Source: Brasenia schreberi (taxonomy: Eukaryota > Streptophyta > Magnoliopsida > Nymphaeales > Cabombaceae). From it: DNA of 64,000 bases. The position numbers and the translations under genes are program-made. The notes under the pieces are model-generated. The model was given only the letters and a program-made list of their open reading frames with translations, made no database searches and had not been told where the DNA came from. The stretch covers positions 7,790,001-7,854,000 of the forward strand of contig JAYKKT010000046.1 in the NCBI GenBank assembly GCA_036023115.1, given 5' to 3'. Shown piece after piece: positions 49,871-61,808 of this stretch (position 1 is the first letter of the stretch; each line of letters opens with the position of its first letter).

Positions 49871-52800
49871 CAGTGTTGTCCGTATCGCATCGTATCGTAC
49901 GATACGGGCGATACGCCCTGGGACCCTTATAAAGGGTCCCGGCCCGAGAGAAACCCGCGATTTTTCGCAGGTTTCCTCTCTCCTTTTGGATTCCTCAAGC
50001 TCCCTAAGAGTCGGTTTTCGCCTCCTTGGTGTTCAAAGCTCTAAAATCGTGCCCTACGGTGTCCGTCCAAGCCTCCAAACTCGGATTTAGGTATATTTTT
50101 AATGTTTTTTCTATTTTTTTCCTTTATATTTATTATTTTTTGTGTTATTTCGGTTTTTTTTTAATGACAAAATATGAAGTTATTAAGTGTGTATATGATT
50201 TTTATTGCATTCATGAAGTGGGAGACACTCGATTTGAGTGTTATTTGAAGATTGGGGGATTTATGAAGTGCTTTTATTTTTAGGTTTTTGTTTGAATTAA
50301 AGTACTCCATTAAGATGGCAGGAAGGGGTGGTAGAGACTCTCATTCAAAGTCTGATGATTCGGCATGGCAGTGGGGTATACCAGTTGAGGGTTCAAGGTT
50401 AAAAATCAGATGTTTATTTTGTGAAAAGGTGGTTAGTGGTGGAATTTCAAGGTTGAAACACCACCTAGCAGGAACCAGGAAAGAAGTTGCTCCATGCACA
50501 GGCAGAGTTAGAAGTGTGCCAGAAGGTATTAAATGACAATGCTTGCAGATGATTGAGAGCATACAGGAAAGGAGACAACAAAAGGATGATTTCTAGATGT
50601 GTGAAGAAGCTGATGATGCTACTGCCACTGGAGTTGGATTCACTGATAGTTTGCCTTCAGATGCTAGAACAAATATTGGTAGTAGCAGTTCGCGAGCACC
50701 TAGTAGAGGAAAGAGGGTTGCAATTGAAGACTTTGGAGGTGGTAGAAGAGAAAGTTCAGGAAGGAGTAGAGGAAGAGCTTCTTCTTCTAGCATACATTCG
50801 TTCTTTCCTCCTTCCACTACACCTGGTGCTCAGCTAGGAATTCGTACTGCTATGGCTTCAGAACAACTGCACGATCAAGCAGACCTTGCAGTGGGCAGAT
50901 GGTTTTATGATGCATGCATTCTATTTAATGCAGCAAACAGTTTTCATTTTCAAGCAATGGCAGATGCAATTGCTAACATTGGTCCAGGATACAGGATGCT
51001 CTCTTATCAGAAGTTGAGAGGGAAGATATTAGATCAGACCATGATTGAAGTGCAGCAATACTGTTCAACTTTGAGACAATCGTGGAAGGAAACAGGATGC
51101 ACTATCATGACAGATGGATGGACCGATAGGCGAGGAAGGACATTGCTAAACTTTCTTGTATATTGTCATAAAGAACTCATGTTTTTGAGATCTCTAGATA
51201 TGTCAGAGGAGAGACACACTGCAGAGATCCTACGAGAGGAATTTGATAAGGTTATACAGGAGGTTGGGCTAGAAAATGTAGTCCAATTGATTACAGATAA
51301 TGTAGCTAACTACAAAGCAGCTGGAAAGGAGTTAGCTGATATTTATGGGACTTTCTACTAGACACCATGTGCAGCCCATTGTTTAGATCTCATCCTCGAG
51401 GACATTGGTGAAATGGATGAAATAAAGGCAGCAACTGAGTGTTGCCAAGATATTACAAAATTCATTTACAACCATGCATTTGTTTTGTGTATGATAAGGA
51501 GATACACAGAAGGTGCAGAGCTTCTTCGCACAGCTGCAACTCGGTTCGCAACAAACTTCTTATCTGTACAGAGTATTGTGAGACAGAGCAAGCTTTAAAA
51601 AGAATGTTCTCCTCAGATGAGTGGCAATAATTTGCAGAGTTGCCACAAAACAGAAGGAACAGAAAGTTAAATGAGATTGTAGAAACGGTTTTTAGAAGTT
51701 CATTTTGGAATGCATGTATCAGATTATTGAAAATTATTTGTCCTTTAGTGAAAGTTTTGAGATTGGCTGACAGCGAGGAGAAACCATCTATGGGCTACCT
51801 TTATGAAGCCATGGACAAGGCAAAAAAAGCGATCAGAAATAACTTTAATGGAAAAAAAGAGATTATGTGCCCGTGTGGAAAATAATTGATAGTAGATGGA
51901 ATAAACAATTGCATAAGCCTATTCATGCAGCAACCTACTATCTAAACCCATAATTGAGGTACTCAGCAACCTTCAAAAGGGACGGTGAGGTTATTCGAGG
52001 AATCATTGAATGCATCGACAGATTAGTCCCTGATGAGAGCATAGTAGATGCGATACATCGAGAGATGGAGATATATGATAATGCTCTTCACTTGATGGGT
52101 TTGCCTGTTGCAATTCGCAACCGCTCTACGATGCGTCCAGGTACATTGTTTATTTTCATATTTAAGTTGCATCTTACATTACTGTGGATTATTATGTCTC
52201 TAATGTTTATATTTTTTTTACAGATGTTTGGTGGAACAGGTTTGGAAGTGATTGTCCAAACCTTAGAGATTTTGCAGTTAGAGTCTTAAGCCAAACTTTT
52301 AGTGCAACAGGTTGTGAAAGAAATTGGAGTGTTTTTGAACACATCCATACAAAAAAGCACAACAGGTTGGAACACAAAAGGCTTAATGATTTGGTTTATA
52401 TTCGTTGTAACATGCGCCTTCGTGAAAGGTAATGTTGTATTACTTTCAAATTTTCAATTCGATATTATTTAACTTCAGTTTTCAATTGTTAATATTACTT
52501 ACTAATTGTTTATCTTTGTTTGTGTCGTAGGCAATTAAAAAAAGTAAATAGAGAAGAAAGTCAGTTCGATCCAATAAGTTTGGATAATTTTGATATATTA
52601 GAAGATTGGGTTATGGAAGACACTGAAGAAAATGCCTTCCTAACAGAAGAAGACGTTGCCTGGATTAATTTGGAAGGAGCGCAACAACATTATGGAGATG
52701 AAGAATTTGATTTTGAAGAAGAAGGTGTGGGCGTGGCTGATGATGATGAGGATTTGCAACAAGGAGAAGATGAAGATTATTTAGTTGATGATCCTAATTA

Positions 52801-53139
52801 CAATTTGTAAAATGTAACATTATATGTAACTGTAGTGTACTGTAAAGTGTAAACTATGTCTGTATTTTATTTTTTGGATTCAAAATATGTAAATTTGGAT
52901 GCAATTGTTCAATGCTGAATGCTCAATCTGTACTAAACTTACATTACATGAATTTAAAGCATTTATCAGATTTTTCCTGATTTTTTCCTGATTTTTTTGA
53001 TTTTTTCCTATTTTTTATTAATTTTTTATTAAATTTTGCATTATTTTAATATTAAAGTACGATACGATACGATGCAATACGATATGCCCGTATCGTGGAG
53101 CCCAGCGATACACGATACGATACGCGTCAGACAACACTG
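49871..53139 (+). mobile_element. Complete hAT DNA transposon inserted in the Copia element
   Basis: The 3,269-bp element has terminal inverted repeats CAGTGTTGTCCG (left) and CAGTGTTGTCTG (right, complement) and exact 8-bp duplications, ATTAAAAC, at 49863-49870 and 53140-53147. Eight base pairs is diagnostic for hAT. Both subterminal regions are packed with CGTATC/GATACG motifs, the left at about 49880-49915 and the right at about 53058-53128, probable transposase-binding sites. It carries a degenerate transposase gene and lies in the same orientation as the interrupted Copia pol. Confidence 0.95.
50315..52810 (+). pseudogene. hAT transposase (BED finger, DUF659, hAT dimerisation), degenerate
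   Basis: Starts at MAGRGGRDSHSKSDD. A BED-type zinc finger follows (CLFCEK, GISRLKHHLAG), then after stops at 50534-50536 and 50594-50596 a DUF659-like core (IMTDGWTDRRGRTLLNFLVY, VVQLITDNVANYKAAG), then PCAAHCLDLILEDIG and WKIIDSRWNKQLHKPIHAATYYLNP. An intron (52141-52223, GT-AG) leads to the C-terminal dimerisation region (FSATGCERNWSVF, HTKKHNRLEHKRLNDL). A second intron (52429-52530) leads to an acidic tail ending at 52810. In-frame stops at about 51359 and 51596 and further breaks near 51629 and 51885 make it inactive, though the domains are all present in order. Confidence 0.9.
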
Positions 53140-53147
53140 ATTAAAAC
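53140..53147. repeat. 8-bp target-site duplication (right) of the hAT element
   Basis: ATTAAAAC directly follows the terminal CAACACTG. Removing the element and one copy rejoins the Copia integrase frame. Confidence 0.93.
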
Positions 53148-53690
53148 TATAAGAACTTTGTTATTAACAAGTAAAGTTTTTAAATACTTGTGGGCCGAAG
53201 CTGGTTTAACTTTCGTATATTTGATAAATAAGATGCCATCAACCAAACTAGAAAATTGTTCATTCATTGAAAAGTTGTATTTAAATAAACTTAGTTATGA
53301 TCAGTTGAAAGTTTTTGGATGTAAGTGTTATATTTATATGGATAAGAATGATAAGTTAGTCCTCAGGTCATTAAATGCATCTTTCTTATATAAGATATTG
53401 ATAAAAAGGGGTATAGATGTTTCAACCCAAAAGAAGATAAACTTTATGTCTAGAGATGTCAAATTCATTGAAGATGAATGTTATTATGGAGATGTGTCAT
53501 GAAGCACCCAAGATCGTTATACGTTTTTGGATGAAATCTCGAGTAAAAGGACAAAGAAGAAAGTATAGTCCATCTAGAGGATGAACTTAAAACTCTCGAA
53601 AGTAGCGAAGAAATCATAAGACCTTTTGAACATAATTATGGAAGGAGGAATAGAGAAAACGATAATGCTCCTAGCAAAAAGTTGCATATG
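53148..53690 (+). pseudogene. Copia integrase remnant, 3' part
   Basis: The frame to 53502 has LTSKVFKYLWAEAGLTFVY, PSTKLENCSFIEKLY and YDQLKVFGCKCYIYMDKNDK, followed by MSRDVKFIEDECYYG. The linker to about 53690 (RPFEHNYGGRNRENDN) is in a different frame. It continues the integrase at 49108-49862. Confidence 0.8.
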
Positions 53691-54901
53691 TTCTCTGCAT
53701 TTGGTGTGAGAAAGAGATGGTCTCTCTACTGAATGCAGAGAGAGGGCTTCAGTCCTCTGCTTTTGGCAGAGAGAAAGAGGCGGGGATTTATGTTGGTCTC
53801 CGATCCAGACTCGAGCCTATGCTTGGATCCAATTTGATCTTGTTTGGCATTCAGATTAGAGTCAATCGAGGTGTGTTCTTTCCAATTATTAATATTTTTT
53901 TATGATAACATATCCATTGGTTGGCTTCTTGTTATAAGGGTAGACTCTTTATGAAACAATAAGTTGCATCTCTTTGCATGATTAAGATCTCTGTGTCGTG
54001 GCTCTATGTTACTTTTGTTGACTTTTTGTTGAAGACCTTTGTGATTAAGGTGTTTTATATTGTTGGCTATTGATTGGAGATTAGTCCATGTTTGAAGATG
54101 CACTTATTATTATTTGAGTTATAATTTGTGATTTTGATAACTTTAAAGTTGTATTTTCATGTGATTAAGATTTTTCGTATTGTGACTATATGTCACGTTT
54201 GTTGGCATTTTGTTGAAGACCTTTGTGATTAAGGTGCTTCATGTTGTTGGCTATTGGTTTGAAAATAATGGATAAAGTATTTTGCCTTGAGTATTGACTA
54301 TTCATTTGCAATATTTTGAGCATTTTGTGTGAACGATAAAAATTGTATTCAAAGAATTCTTGTTTTTTGAGACAAACATTTTATGTTAAAAAGATTCTTG
54401 GAAAATATTTAGTAGAATATAAATCTTTTTGTATATATTTAACTTTTTTTATTATATTGATGGATTATCTTATTCTTGGAATCATATAATCATGTTTGAG
54501 ATTGTGAATTATTTAAGGGTTTTAGTATTTGATTGATTTAGATGATTTGAACTTAGCCTTAAAACTTTTTGGTATACGAATGCCTTTTTGTAATATCACA
54601 AGTTTGTGGTTTTTCGTACAATTATTTGTTTTGACAGCCCTATTTAGATGATCAATGTTTTTTATTAAAGAACTTTTAAGACATAGGTTTTCAAGTTTGT
54701 AGTTATGAGATCTTAATACTTTCATTGGAGATTAATTCTATAAGTTTTGTTGTAGGTATGTCTTAAGGTGGATCACAAGGTTGAAGCTTGAGAAAAGATT
54801 TTTATAGTTGCACATTCTCCTTTTAAAACAATGAGTGTTGGTTCATAAGGATTGAAACAAACTTTCGGTATACACATCCTAAGTTCAAAGGATTTAAAAT
54901 G
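53691..54901. other. Unassigned sequence after the Copia break, with a diverged duplication
   Basis: No coding sequence recognised. Two similar units of about 100 bp lie at 53976-54075 and 54159-54258. Both contain ATTAAGAT, TTTTGTTGAAGACCTTTGTG, ATTAAGGTG and TGTTGGCTATTG, with a 183-bp period. Confidence 0.5.
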
Positions 54902-55141
54902 TAATAGGATTGGGCCAATAGGGCCCATAAGTTTCTGTTTGCAATCAGCTCTCCGTGGACCCAGGCCACTCAGACCAGACCATCATTACGAGGGCTACTA
55001 GGGCCATCATGACCATCAAGGGGGGCCCAACAGCTGAATGTTGCTGACTTTCTCTCTATAAATGTAAAGCCTTGGGCGACTCATTGTCTACAGATTATTT
55101 CATTATATTCAATAAAATGAATTCAAGGATATTGCCTAATT
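54902..55141. mobile_element. LTR-like insertion flanked by 9-bp direct repeats
   Basis: TTTAAAATG at 54893-54901 is repeated at 55142-55150. Counting from the end of the left copy, TGTAATAGG…TGGGCCAATAGGGCCCA resembles the start of the 48305 LTR (TGTAATAG…TGGGCCATTAGGGCTCA). It also has CTCTATAAATG and AATAAAATG motifs suggesting LTR promoter and polyadenylation signals. The expected CA end and a 5-bp duplication are not met, so a solo LTR is only one possibility. Confidence 0.4.
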
Positions 55142-55150
55142 TTTAAAATG

Positions 55151-58100
55151 AACATCCCATGAGTATGAAGGGAGGGAAACTCAATAGATGGCATTTGCTT
55201 TAAAGATTCCAACTATCTCTACGCCATTTGATTCTAAACCATGTTTGACGGTGCAGTGTGTTGCCCACACATATAGGTTTAGACTTGGTTGTTCAGTGTT
55301 TATTTGGGGGTAGTCATGTCTGCTCGGTGGTCATGGAAGAAAAGGAAAGGCTACACTGTACTCGGTTGAGATTCAAGTGTGATAGAGTGTTTAAATAACA
55401 CACTTTTGGCTTCTTGATCTTGGTCGATGGTTTACATGCAACTGTAGTAACTTCTATTTTTTAAAATTTATTCTTTTAGATCTTCTTTTATATTAATGAT
55501 CTACAACTGTTGGCTCGTTGTGTGGTGTGTTTCTCCACCAAAAAATGTAGATGTCATTCAGTATACTTGTTACCATAACAGCATAATTGTTGGTTAAATG
55601 AGGTTGCATGTCGGAGCAGATTGTGTCCCCATATTGCGACAGTATAATTGTTGTGTATCCAGAGTCTCTTTGGATGTTATGGGCCTACGAGCAGCAGTTT
55701 GGGTCTGTATCACGGTGTGTGTGAATAAATGAAACCAACAACCACTTAATTTTTGACACCAAGTTCTCAGTTGAACTTCTTTTGCCTGTTTAAAGCATGA
55801 CTATTTGGCAGTGCTGATATCTCAGTTGGTCTTTGGTAGTTGCGGAAACCTATTCTGGGACAATAAACTGTATCCGCAGGTTTTGTGTATAAGTTATAAC
55901 TAGGCTTCCTGCTCCAAAAGCAATGAGAGAAAAGTGAAATATTTTAGTTGGTATTTACTGATCCGCTTCCTGCGGACTTTTGACAGAGTTGGTATCAGTG
56001 AAAATATCTCTACACAAGGCAGAGCTAGAAAGAATTTTATGCTTTCAGCTTGTGCTTTCTTTTGGTTCTTGTTGGTGTTCATTTTGGCGTTGTGGACCAA
56101 AATTGACTAGAGGAAGTGAAAGTTTTTACCAAACATTTGTTATAAGTAATGTTTTAGACAGCATATCATGCCATGAACCACTAGGGACACCAACCTTTGT
56201 ACATTTTCCCTTCGTTTAATGAAGAAAAATAATTTGAAAACATACAATGAATATAGGCTTTCACAAAAATGGAGAGAAGCACAATATTACCATCAAACAA
56301 AGTAACAGCACCAAACATCCAATATAATTTAAAATAATGTAATTGCATACCAAAATACACAAATAGTATGACACAAGAAAATCAGTAGTACAAGTCTAAA
56401 AGAAAAGAAAAAGCAAGTAAGCAACGTAAAGAGTCAAAAGCATCTCATTAACCGGAGTTTCATGATTCCTTCAAGACCCACAATAATAATCAAATCAAAT
56501 CCATCTCATATCCTCAAAATTCTGGTATCATCAATATGATCATCGATCACCCATCATCATCATTTTCATTTGTCCTCTTTTTCATTTTCTTCCTCGCAAA
56601 CTCCAAATGTTGAAGCATTTTGTGCGTTATGGGTGAACATTCATTCACATCCTTCTTACAATGTGGTTCCCAAGCTGTACTTCGATCATGAACAATATGA
56701 TTGTTGCAAAAATGTGAAAAATAGGCTTCAAATCTTAGAAAATCCCCAATTTGTTCTAATGATTGTGGCAAAACACGAAAACATAGGTGTGGCTGGGAGA
56801 GAAAAACTCAGGTTTTACCAAAGCCTAATTTTTTGTGGTAATTTGGTGGTAAAACATCATAAAAGTAGTTCGGATTTGAAAGATGTGCTCGGATATCAAT
56901 GAAAGTACCTCCACATGATTTTTGCAGGAAGTCCTCTGTTTACTTTGCAGGTGCTGACCTGTAGCACACAGAGATTACTAAGCGACATTCCATATGTCGG
57001 AGACGACGGCATTTGCAGGAGGAGATGGCTGGTGCTTGATCCAAAGGACAGGTGGGTTGGTGGGTTAGAGTAAGCTGATCTGCTACTCCAGCATACCACT
57101 CTGTACACCCCAGCGTACTGCTATAGACCCCAGCATACCGCACCTCTGAACTCCAACAACTACTAGTGTCATATGCTGGAGTAGTAGAGTACCCTGTGCT
57201 GGAGGAGTACATCATCCTGGTCTAACTGTCAAGCATTTGACCAACACTTCTTCCAACAATCCTCTGGGGGTACTTTACTCTAAAGAGGGACAAAATGGGT
57301 GGGGTACTTTTCCTCAACTTCTATGCTCATTGAATACAATTCCTTCCGTTAGAGATTTCTTCACGATTTTGAGAGTTTTTAGTTGGATCATCCATCCTTC
57401 TCCTCCCTCTATGCGGAGCTGGCTCTTTTCCTCTGGTATTATGCAGAATTCGTCAGCACCGAAGCACTATTGGTTGCTAAACAAAATGTACTCATTACAC
57501 CAGAAGAACCTTCAATTAATGAATAAGAGTCGATGCTCATGGTGGATATAGCAATGACATCACCTGAGTCGCAACCTTTGTTGCCAAAGCATGGCACTGT
57601 AATGTCCACCAAATGCTGGTGTAATAAAGAGAAAAGCAGAGGAGGAACTTGGAGGCAAGAAAAGGCAAGAACTGCAGAGGTGATTGGCCATAGCTTCATT
57701 GAGGAGTCGCCGGAGATTTTGTTGAGTCTTCACCATCCCAACACTAACCCAAATGATTGAGCAACTGAGGAGGTTCGGAACCCTTTTTCCCGCCTCTGCT
57801 CTGGTAGTGTCAGTTCATGACGTTCACATCATCTGGTGTTAAAGGTTTTAACTTCCTACATCGTTAGGCCTGGGCTCCTCTTTCACATATTGTGGCACCT
57901 GGTACCATGCTAGCGGGAGAAGGGAAAAGTGGAGCCAGGTGATACAAAAAATTAGTCACAAAATTCCATCAGGGCATCAAGAGAAACATCTTAATGAATT
58001 CTAATTCAGTGGCGGAGAGCACCCTTCCACAATGTTTTAAAACAACAAAACAAACATAAGCGTAATGGACCCTATACCATGGTGGATCGTTTCAACATGC

Positions 58101-59201
58101 CAATGGTTGGGAAGTATTGTTACAAGGTCAGTCTTATGGTTGTATTCTAGTTCATGTCCATAAAGATATGATGGACCAAATTAATATATCTTACTTAAAC
58201 AAGAACGGGTGCAGGCACATGGAAATCCTTGGGATCGTATCAGCAATGTCACCTCATTATTGCTCTTCTGTCCTCTATCTTTCTCTCTCATTCTTTAGTG
58301 CCCCTCTTTCAGTAACAATTTTGTCAGTTCTGGCAATATCTGAGTGTATTGTTTTTTCAGGGATTTTCTGCTTTCTTACATCGTTCGCACTGTGAACGGT
58401 TCTTGGGAAATTACGGTGTTGCTTATACTCTATTGTATTTTAGCATAATTAGCACATAAGAGAAAATATAAGAAATTTGTGCTTCTAGCCTGCTATTTAG
58501 CATGCTTGCATTGTTCCCTTCTCCTCTCTGCACCTGGTGTTTTATTCGAAGTTTTCTAGTTGGAGAATTGGATACAGAAGTATGTGGCTCTGTGTACAGT
58601 TGATAGTGTATCATAAATTTTCTGTAGATTATGAAATAATTCTCTAGTAGTTCTAGAGCCATCAACAATTTGTAAGATCACTTACCTCTCCTAAATGTAG
58701 ATCTTATCAAATTGGATTTGCTGGGCCGATTAATTTCGCAATTTTTTAGCCTATTTTCTGTCTCTTTCTCTTTCCATGATGAACAGTAACTATCAACTAT
58801 GAACCATCATGTGAGATGGCCACCTCACCCGAAATCTCCAAAAAAGCAAGAAATGGTCAGCACAAGCAATCTAGTTTTAAGCACTGCTGGTGCTGTGTTG
58901 GTTGAATACTGTAAATGATGGGTTTGGATTGCCCATGTGACAAGGATACAAGTTGAAGTTGGAGTAATAGAAAGGTTTCTAGGTTTTTAAGCTTACGTAA
59001 GCTTCCCTCGTTGAAAAGATAATTAGGAGCAAGGACTGCAACAACATAGAGCAGTTATGTGATGTTTATTTTTTTGTTGGGGCTTTATGTTGTTGGTTGT
59101 GCGGTTTGAGTTTTTTCTTGTTTGATGATTTATACTGTTAAGCAGTTGTTTACATATCCTAACAAAGTTTATATTTCCTTTTTAAATAGAATTAACTATT
59201 G
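55151..59201. other. Spacer or 5' UTR intron upstream of the RING-H2 gene
   Basis: No recognised gene. A minus-strand frame at 56771-56547 has a plausible amino-acid composition (PQSLEQIGDFLRFEAYFSHF, LQHLEFARKKMKKR) but no family I can name. At 57080-57150 CCCAGC(A/G)TAC-type motifs repeat irregularly. AAATAG/AATTAAC just before the RING-H2 start (about 59190) could be a splice acceptor for a 5' UTR intron. Confidence 0.35.
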
Positions 59202-61566
59202 ATGATGGAGTACGGAAACCATATGCATGTTCCCCGTCTCACTGAGATGAATCTTCGTGCTAGTACTCATTTGCATCCTCAGTCTCACCCTCTCTCAGGT
59301 ATTCTTGCTCTCAGATTTTAGACTAGGCCAAAAGATGCCCTCTCTTCAACTGTTAGTTTGTCTAATGATTTTTTAAATGTTCACGTTCTGCCAGCTTGCC
59401 TGAGCATCCCTCTTGAGGACAAAGTAGCTAGTTGGAGTAGTTTTCTTTCGTCTTCAGATTCTAATGTCCCTCACATGATAAATTCCTATACTGAACTACC
59501 AGGTTACATATCTAGCATGCCTGATGGCTCTTTTGTACCTCCTTTGGTGGAAAGGATCAACCCCATGATACCAAGTCTTCATCAAGCACCCATACCTACT
59601 GCTGCTTATGGTACTCGAGTAGAGTATCAGAACAATCTTGTGGTGAATAATGGAGGACGATTGAAAAGAAAGAGGACTGATGGTCACAACCTTGAGATGG
59701 GTGATCCGTTGAGGTATGATTCTCGTGGTAATTCCATGGGTCTGCCTGTTCATATTGGTCGTCATCCTGGGGAGGACTCAACAAGAGGGTCCAACTATTG
59801 GAATTCTGGCTTCACAGACCAAGATCCTTCGGTTTATGATCATAGGAACATGCGAAGGAGAGTGTCTAGCTCCTTTGATGCAGGCTTTGGTCCTGAGAAC
59901 TCCTGGGGCAGCTCCATGTGCCATTTTTATTCTGCAAGGTATCATCTTAATGAGCTACATTACGAGCAGTTAAGTAATGTTAGGCGAGCCACAAGTTCCC
60001 AAGGTTTAAGACAGGCTCCTGTCCCATATCAGAGGATCTCATTTCCTGGTTAGCTTCTTAATCACAGCTATAGTAGTTAAGCGTTCACTTCTGTTACATC
60101 TCGTTGTGAGCTTACTCTGAACTGATTTGGCATTTCTGCAGATAATGCCTTAAATATTACCGTTCACCATGTACCTGCCTTAGTGAGTGATGGTAATTGT
60201 ATCACGGATACAAATGAGCGTGATTTACCTTTTATCAGGAATTCTGTTATACCTACACAAAACCTACATGCAACTTCAATTGAACCAACTGGAAGTAGAC
60301 ACGGTGAGTTTCTGCGGGGGAGTGTTGCTGCTCAAAGACCAGCTTCAGGTTATCAGTTCCATAGCAATGCAGCATCTGGAATGAATACAATGTTATATGG
60401 TTCACAATCTCGAATGGAACCCTATGCGCCGACATTCAGATTCTCGAGACCTTTATCTTCCATCCAAGAGCATAACATCAATAGATTCCCTTGGACCACT
60501 GGCAGTGCTACGGGGGGATCTCGAATTAATGCTGAGACAACTGCTCGTGCTAGGCTTTATTCTGAGGTTGGTTATATTTTCCTCAACCTGTTTTCTGAGG
60601 TCTGGTTTTCTTTGCGGAGAAAGTGTGACGATTGAAGAGATGAGTCACTCTTAAAATAGTTTGCGAGTGTACTTTCCTGTGAAAGTGATGGTCAAATAGA
60701 AAGTTAAACTTTCGGATTTAGGCCCTATAAGTTTCTCTACATTGCTGCAAGAAACTTGACCGCTTTGACAGAAAAGCAAACCACTTGCATTGCAGGTCAG
60801 AATGGGTGAAACAAGTACAGTTTTCGTTAATAGGACCACTACATTGTAGATATTTTAATCTTCAGGATCATTGTAATTGTATTAACCAAACATGCTAATC
60901 ATGTATGCTTCGAGTGCAATTTTGCAGTGTCTTTGATGAGCAGTGAGATAACCGAGATTCTGTTCTTTCAGGGCACGGCTGTGCCTGACGGCTTCTATAA
61001 TGGATCCGAGTACCCTACCGATCATCATAGGGACATGCGCCTGGACATAGATAGAATGAGTTATGAGGTAATCACTTCATTTTGATTTCATTTTCTTGTT
61101 GGAGTTTGTTTTCCTATCGAATTTTACAAGCCCTCCTGGATCAGGAACTGCTTGCTCTTGAAGAGTACATTGGTGATGTCTGCACTGGGTTACCTGAAAA
61201 GATTATTTCTAGACGTTTGAAAAAGAAAACTTTCATCAGCTCAGACGAGGCTAAAGAAAGACTGGAAAAGGATGGCACCTGCAGTATTTGCCAGGTTAGT
61301 CGTCTCTTTTCCTTGCTGTTGGATTTCACAGTTTGCAAGAAGAAGATGAACATGATAATTAGCTCGGGGCGCTATTGGGTCTTTCACTTATATCTGGTTG
61401 CTGAGATTCAAGGCTCTGTGATTTGCAGGAAGAATATGATACCAATGACGAGCTAGGCATACTGGATTGCGGGCATGATTACCATTATAGCTGCATCAAG
61501 CAGTGGTTGCTGCTGAAAAATGTGTGCCCTTTCTGCAAAGCGGCTGCACTTGGATCTGAACGGTGA
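59202..61566 (+). CDS. RING-H2 E3 ubiquitin ligase, MBR1/RHG1A-like, 6 exons
   Basis: Exons: 59202-59298, 59395-60048, 60142-60566, 60972-61067, 61145-61294 and 61429-61566 (1,560 nt, 519 residues, phases consistent, GT-AG borders). The C-terminal RING-H2 finger has ligands C470, C473, C488, H490, H493, C496, C507 and C510 (CSIC, DCGHDYHYSC, CPFC) and catalyses ubiquitin transfer from an E2 to a target. Before it lies the family's MSYEELLALEEYIGDV and LPEKIISRRL stretch. The long middle part is low-complexity and disordered, with a basic KRKR stretch near residue 120 (possible nuclear signal) and repeated YDSRGN/YDHRN-like motifs. This layout is that of the plant MBR1/MBR2/RHG1A/HIP1-type ligases (MBR1/2 act on MED25 in flowering control); the exact paralogue is not resolvable. 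Tandem ATGATG at the start: the first ATG was chosen. Exon 5 begins after TCAG at 61144; an earlier AG would break the phase. Confidence 0.9.
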
Positions 61567-61776
61567 TGATGCTATTTCTCTTTTATCGGCCCGTTTTTTA
61601 TGTGTTACTTCAATTGCTACTGTGCTTCGTACACAATGATGTACATCTGGGAAGGGACTCTGTGATGATGCCCTTTATATAGTTTTCATCTTTTCAGTGT
61701 TAAGATTTGTGTTCTTCATGATAGCTTAGATTTTTTCCTTGGAGTGACGGAGTTGCTTTTCGAAGGGTTACGATTG

Positions 61777-61808
<32 letters not shown>

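Larger units (their letters stand above)
48305..53690 (+). mobile_element. Truncated Copia retrotransposon interrupted by a hAT element
   Basis: The 5' LTR (48305-48657) is followed at once by a primer-binding site like the initiator-methionine tRNA type (TGATATCAGAGTC, 48658-48670). The pol region begins with a GAG-pre-integrase stretch at 49108-49440 (KLNLNLLSVSQICDNG, then HKRLGHLD). Integrase follows to 49862 and, after the hAT insert, resumes at 53148 (YLWAEAGLTFVYLINKMPS, YDQLKVFGCKCYIY). Sequence typical of the integrase-RT linker continues to about 53690. No reverse transcriptase, RNase H or convincing matching 3' LTR follows, so the 3' part is missing. Confidence 0.8.
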
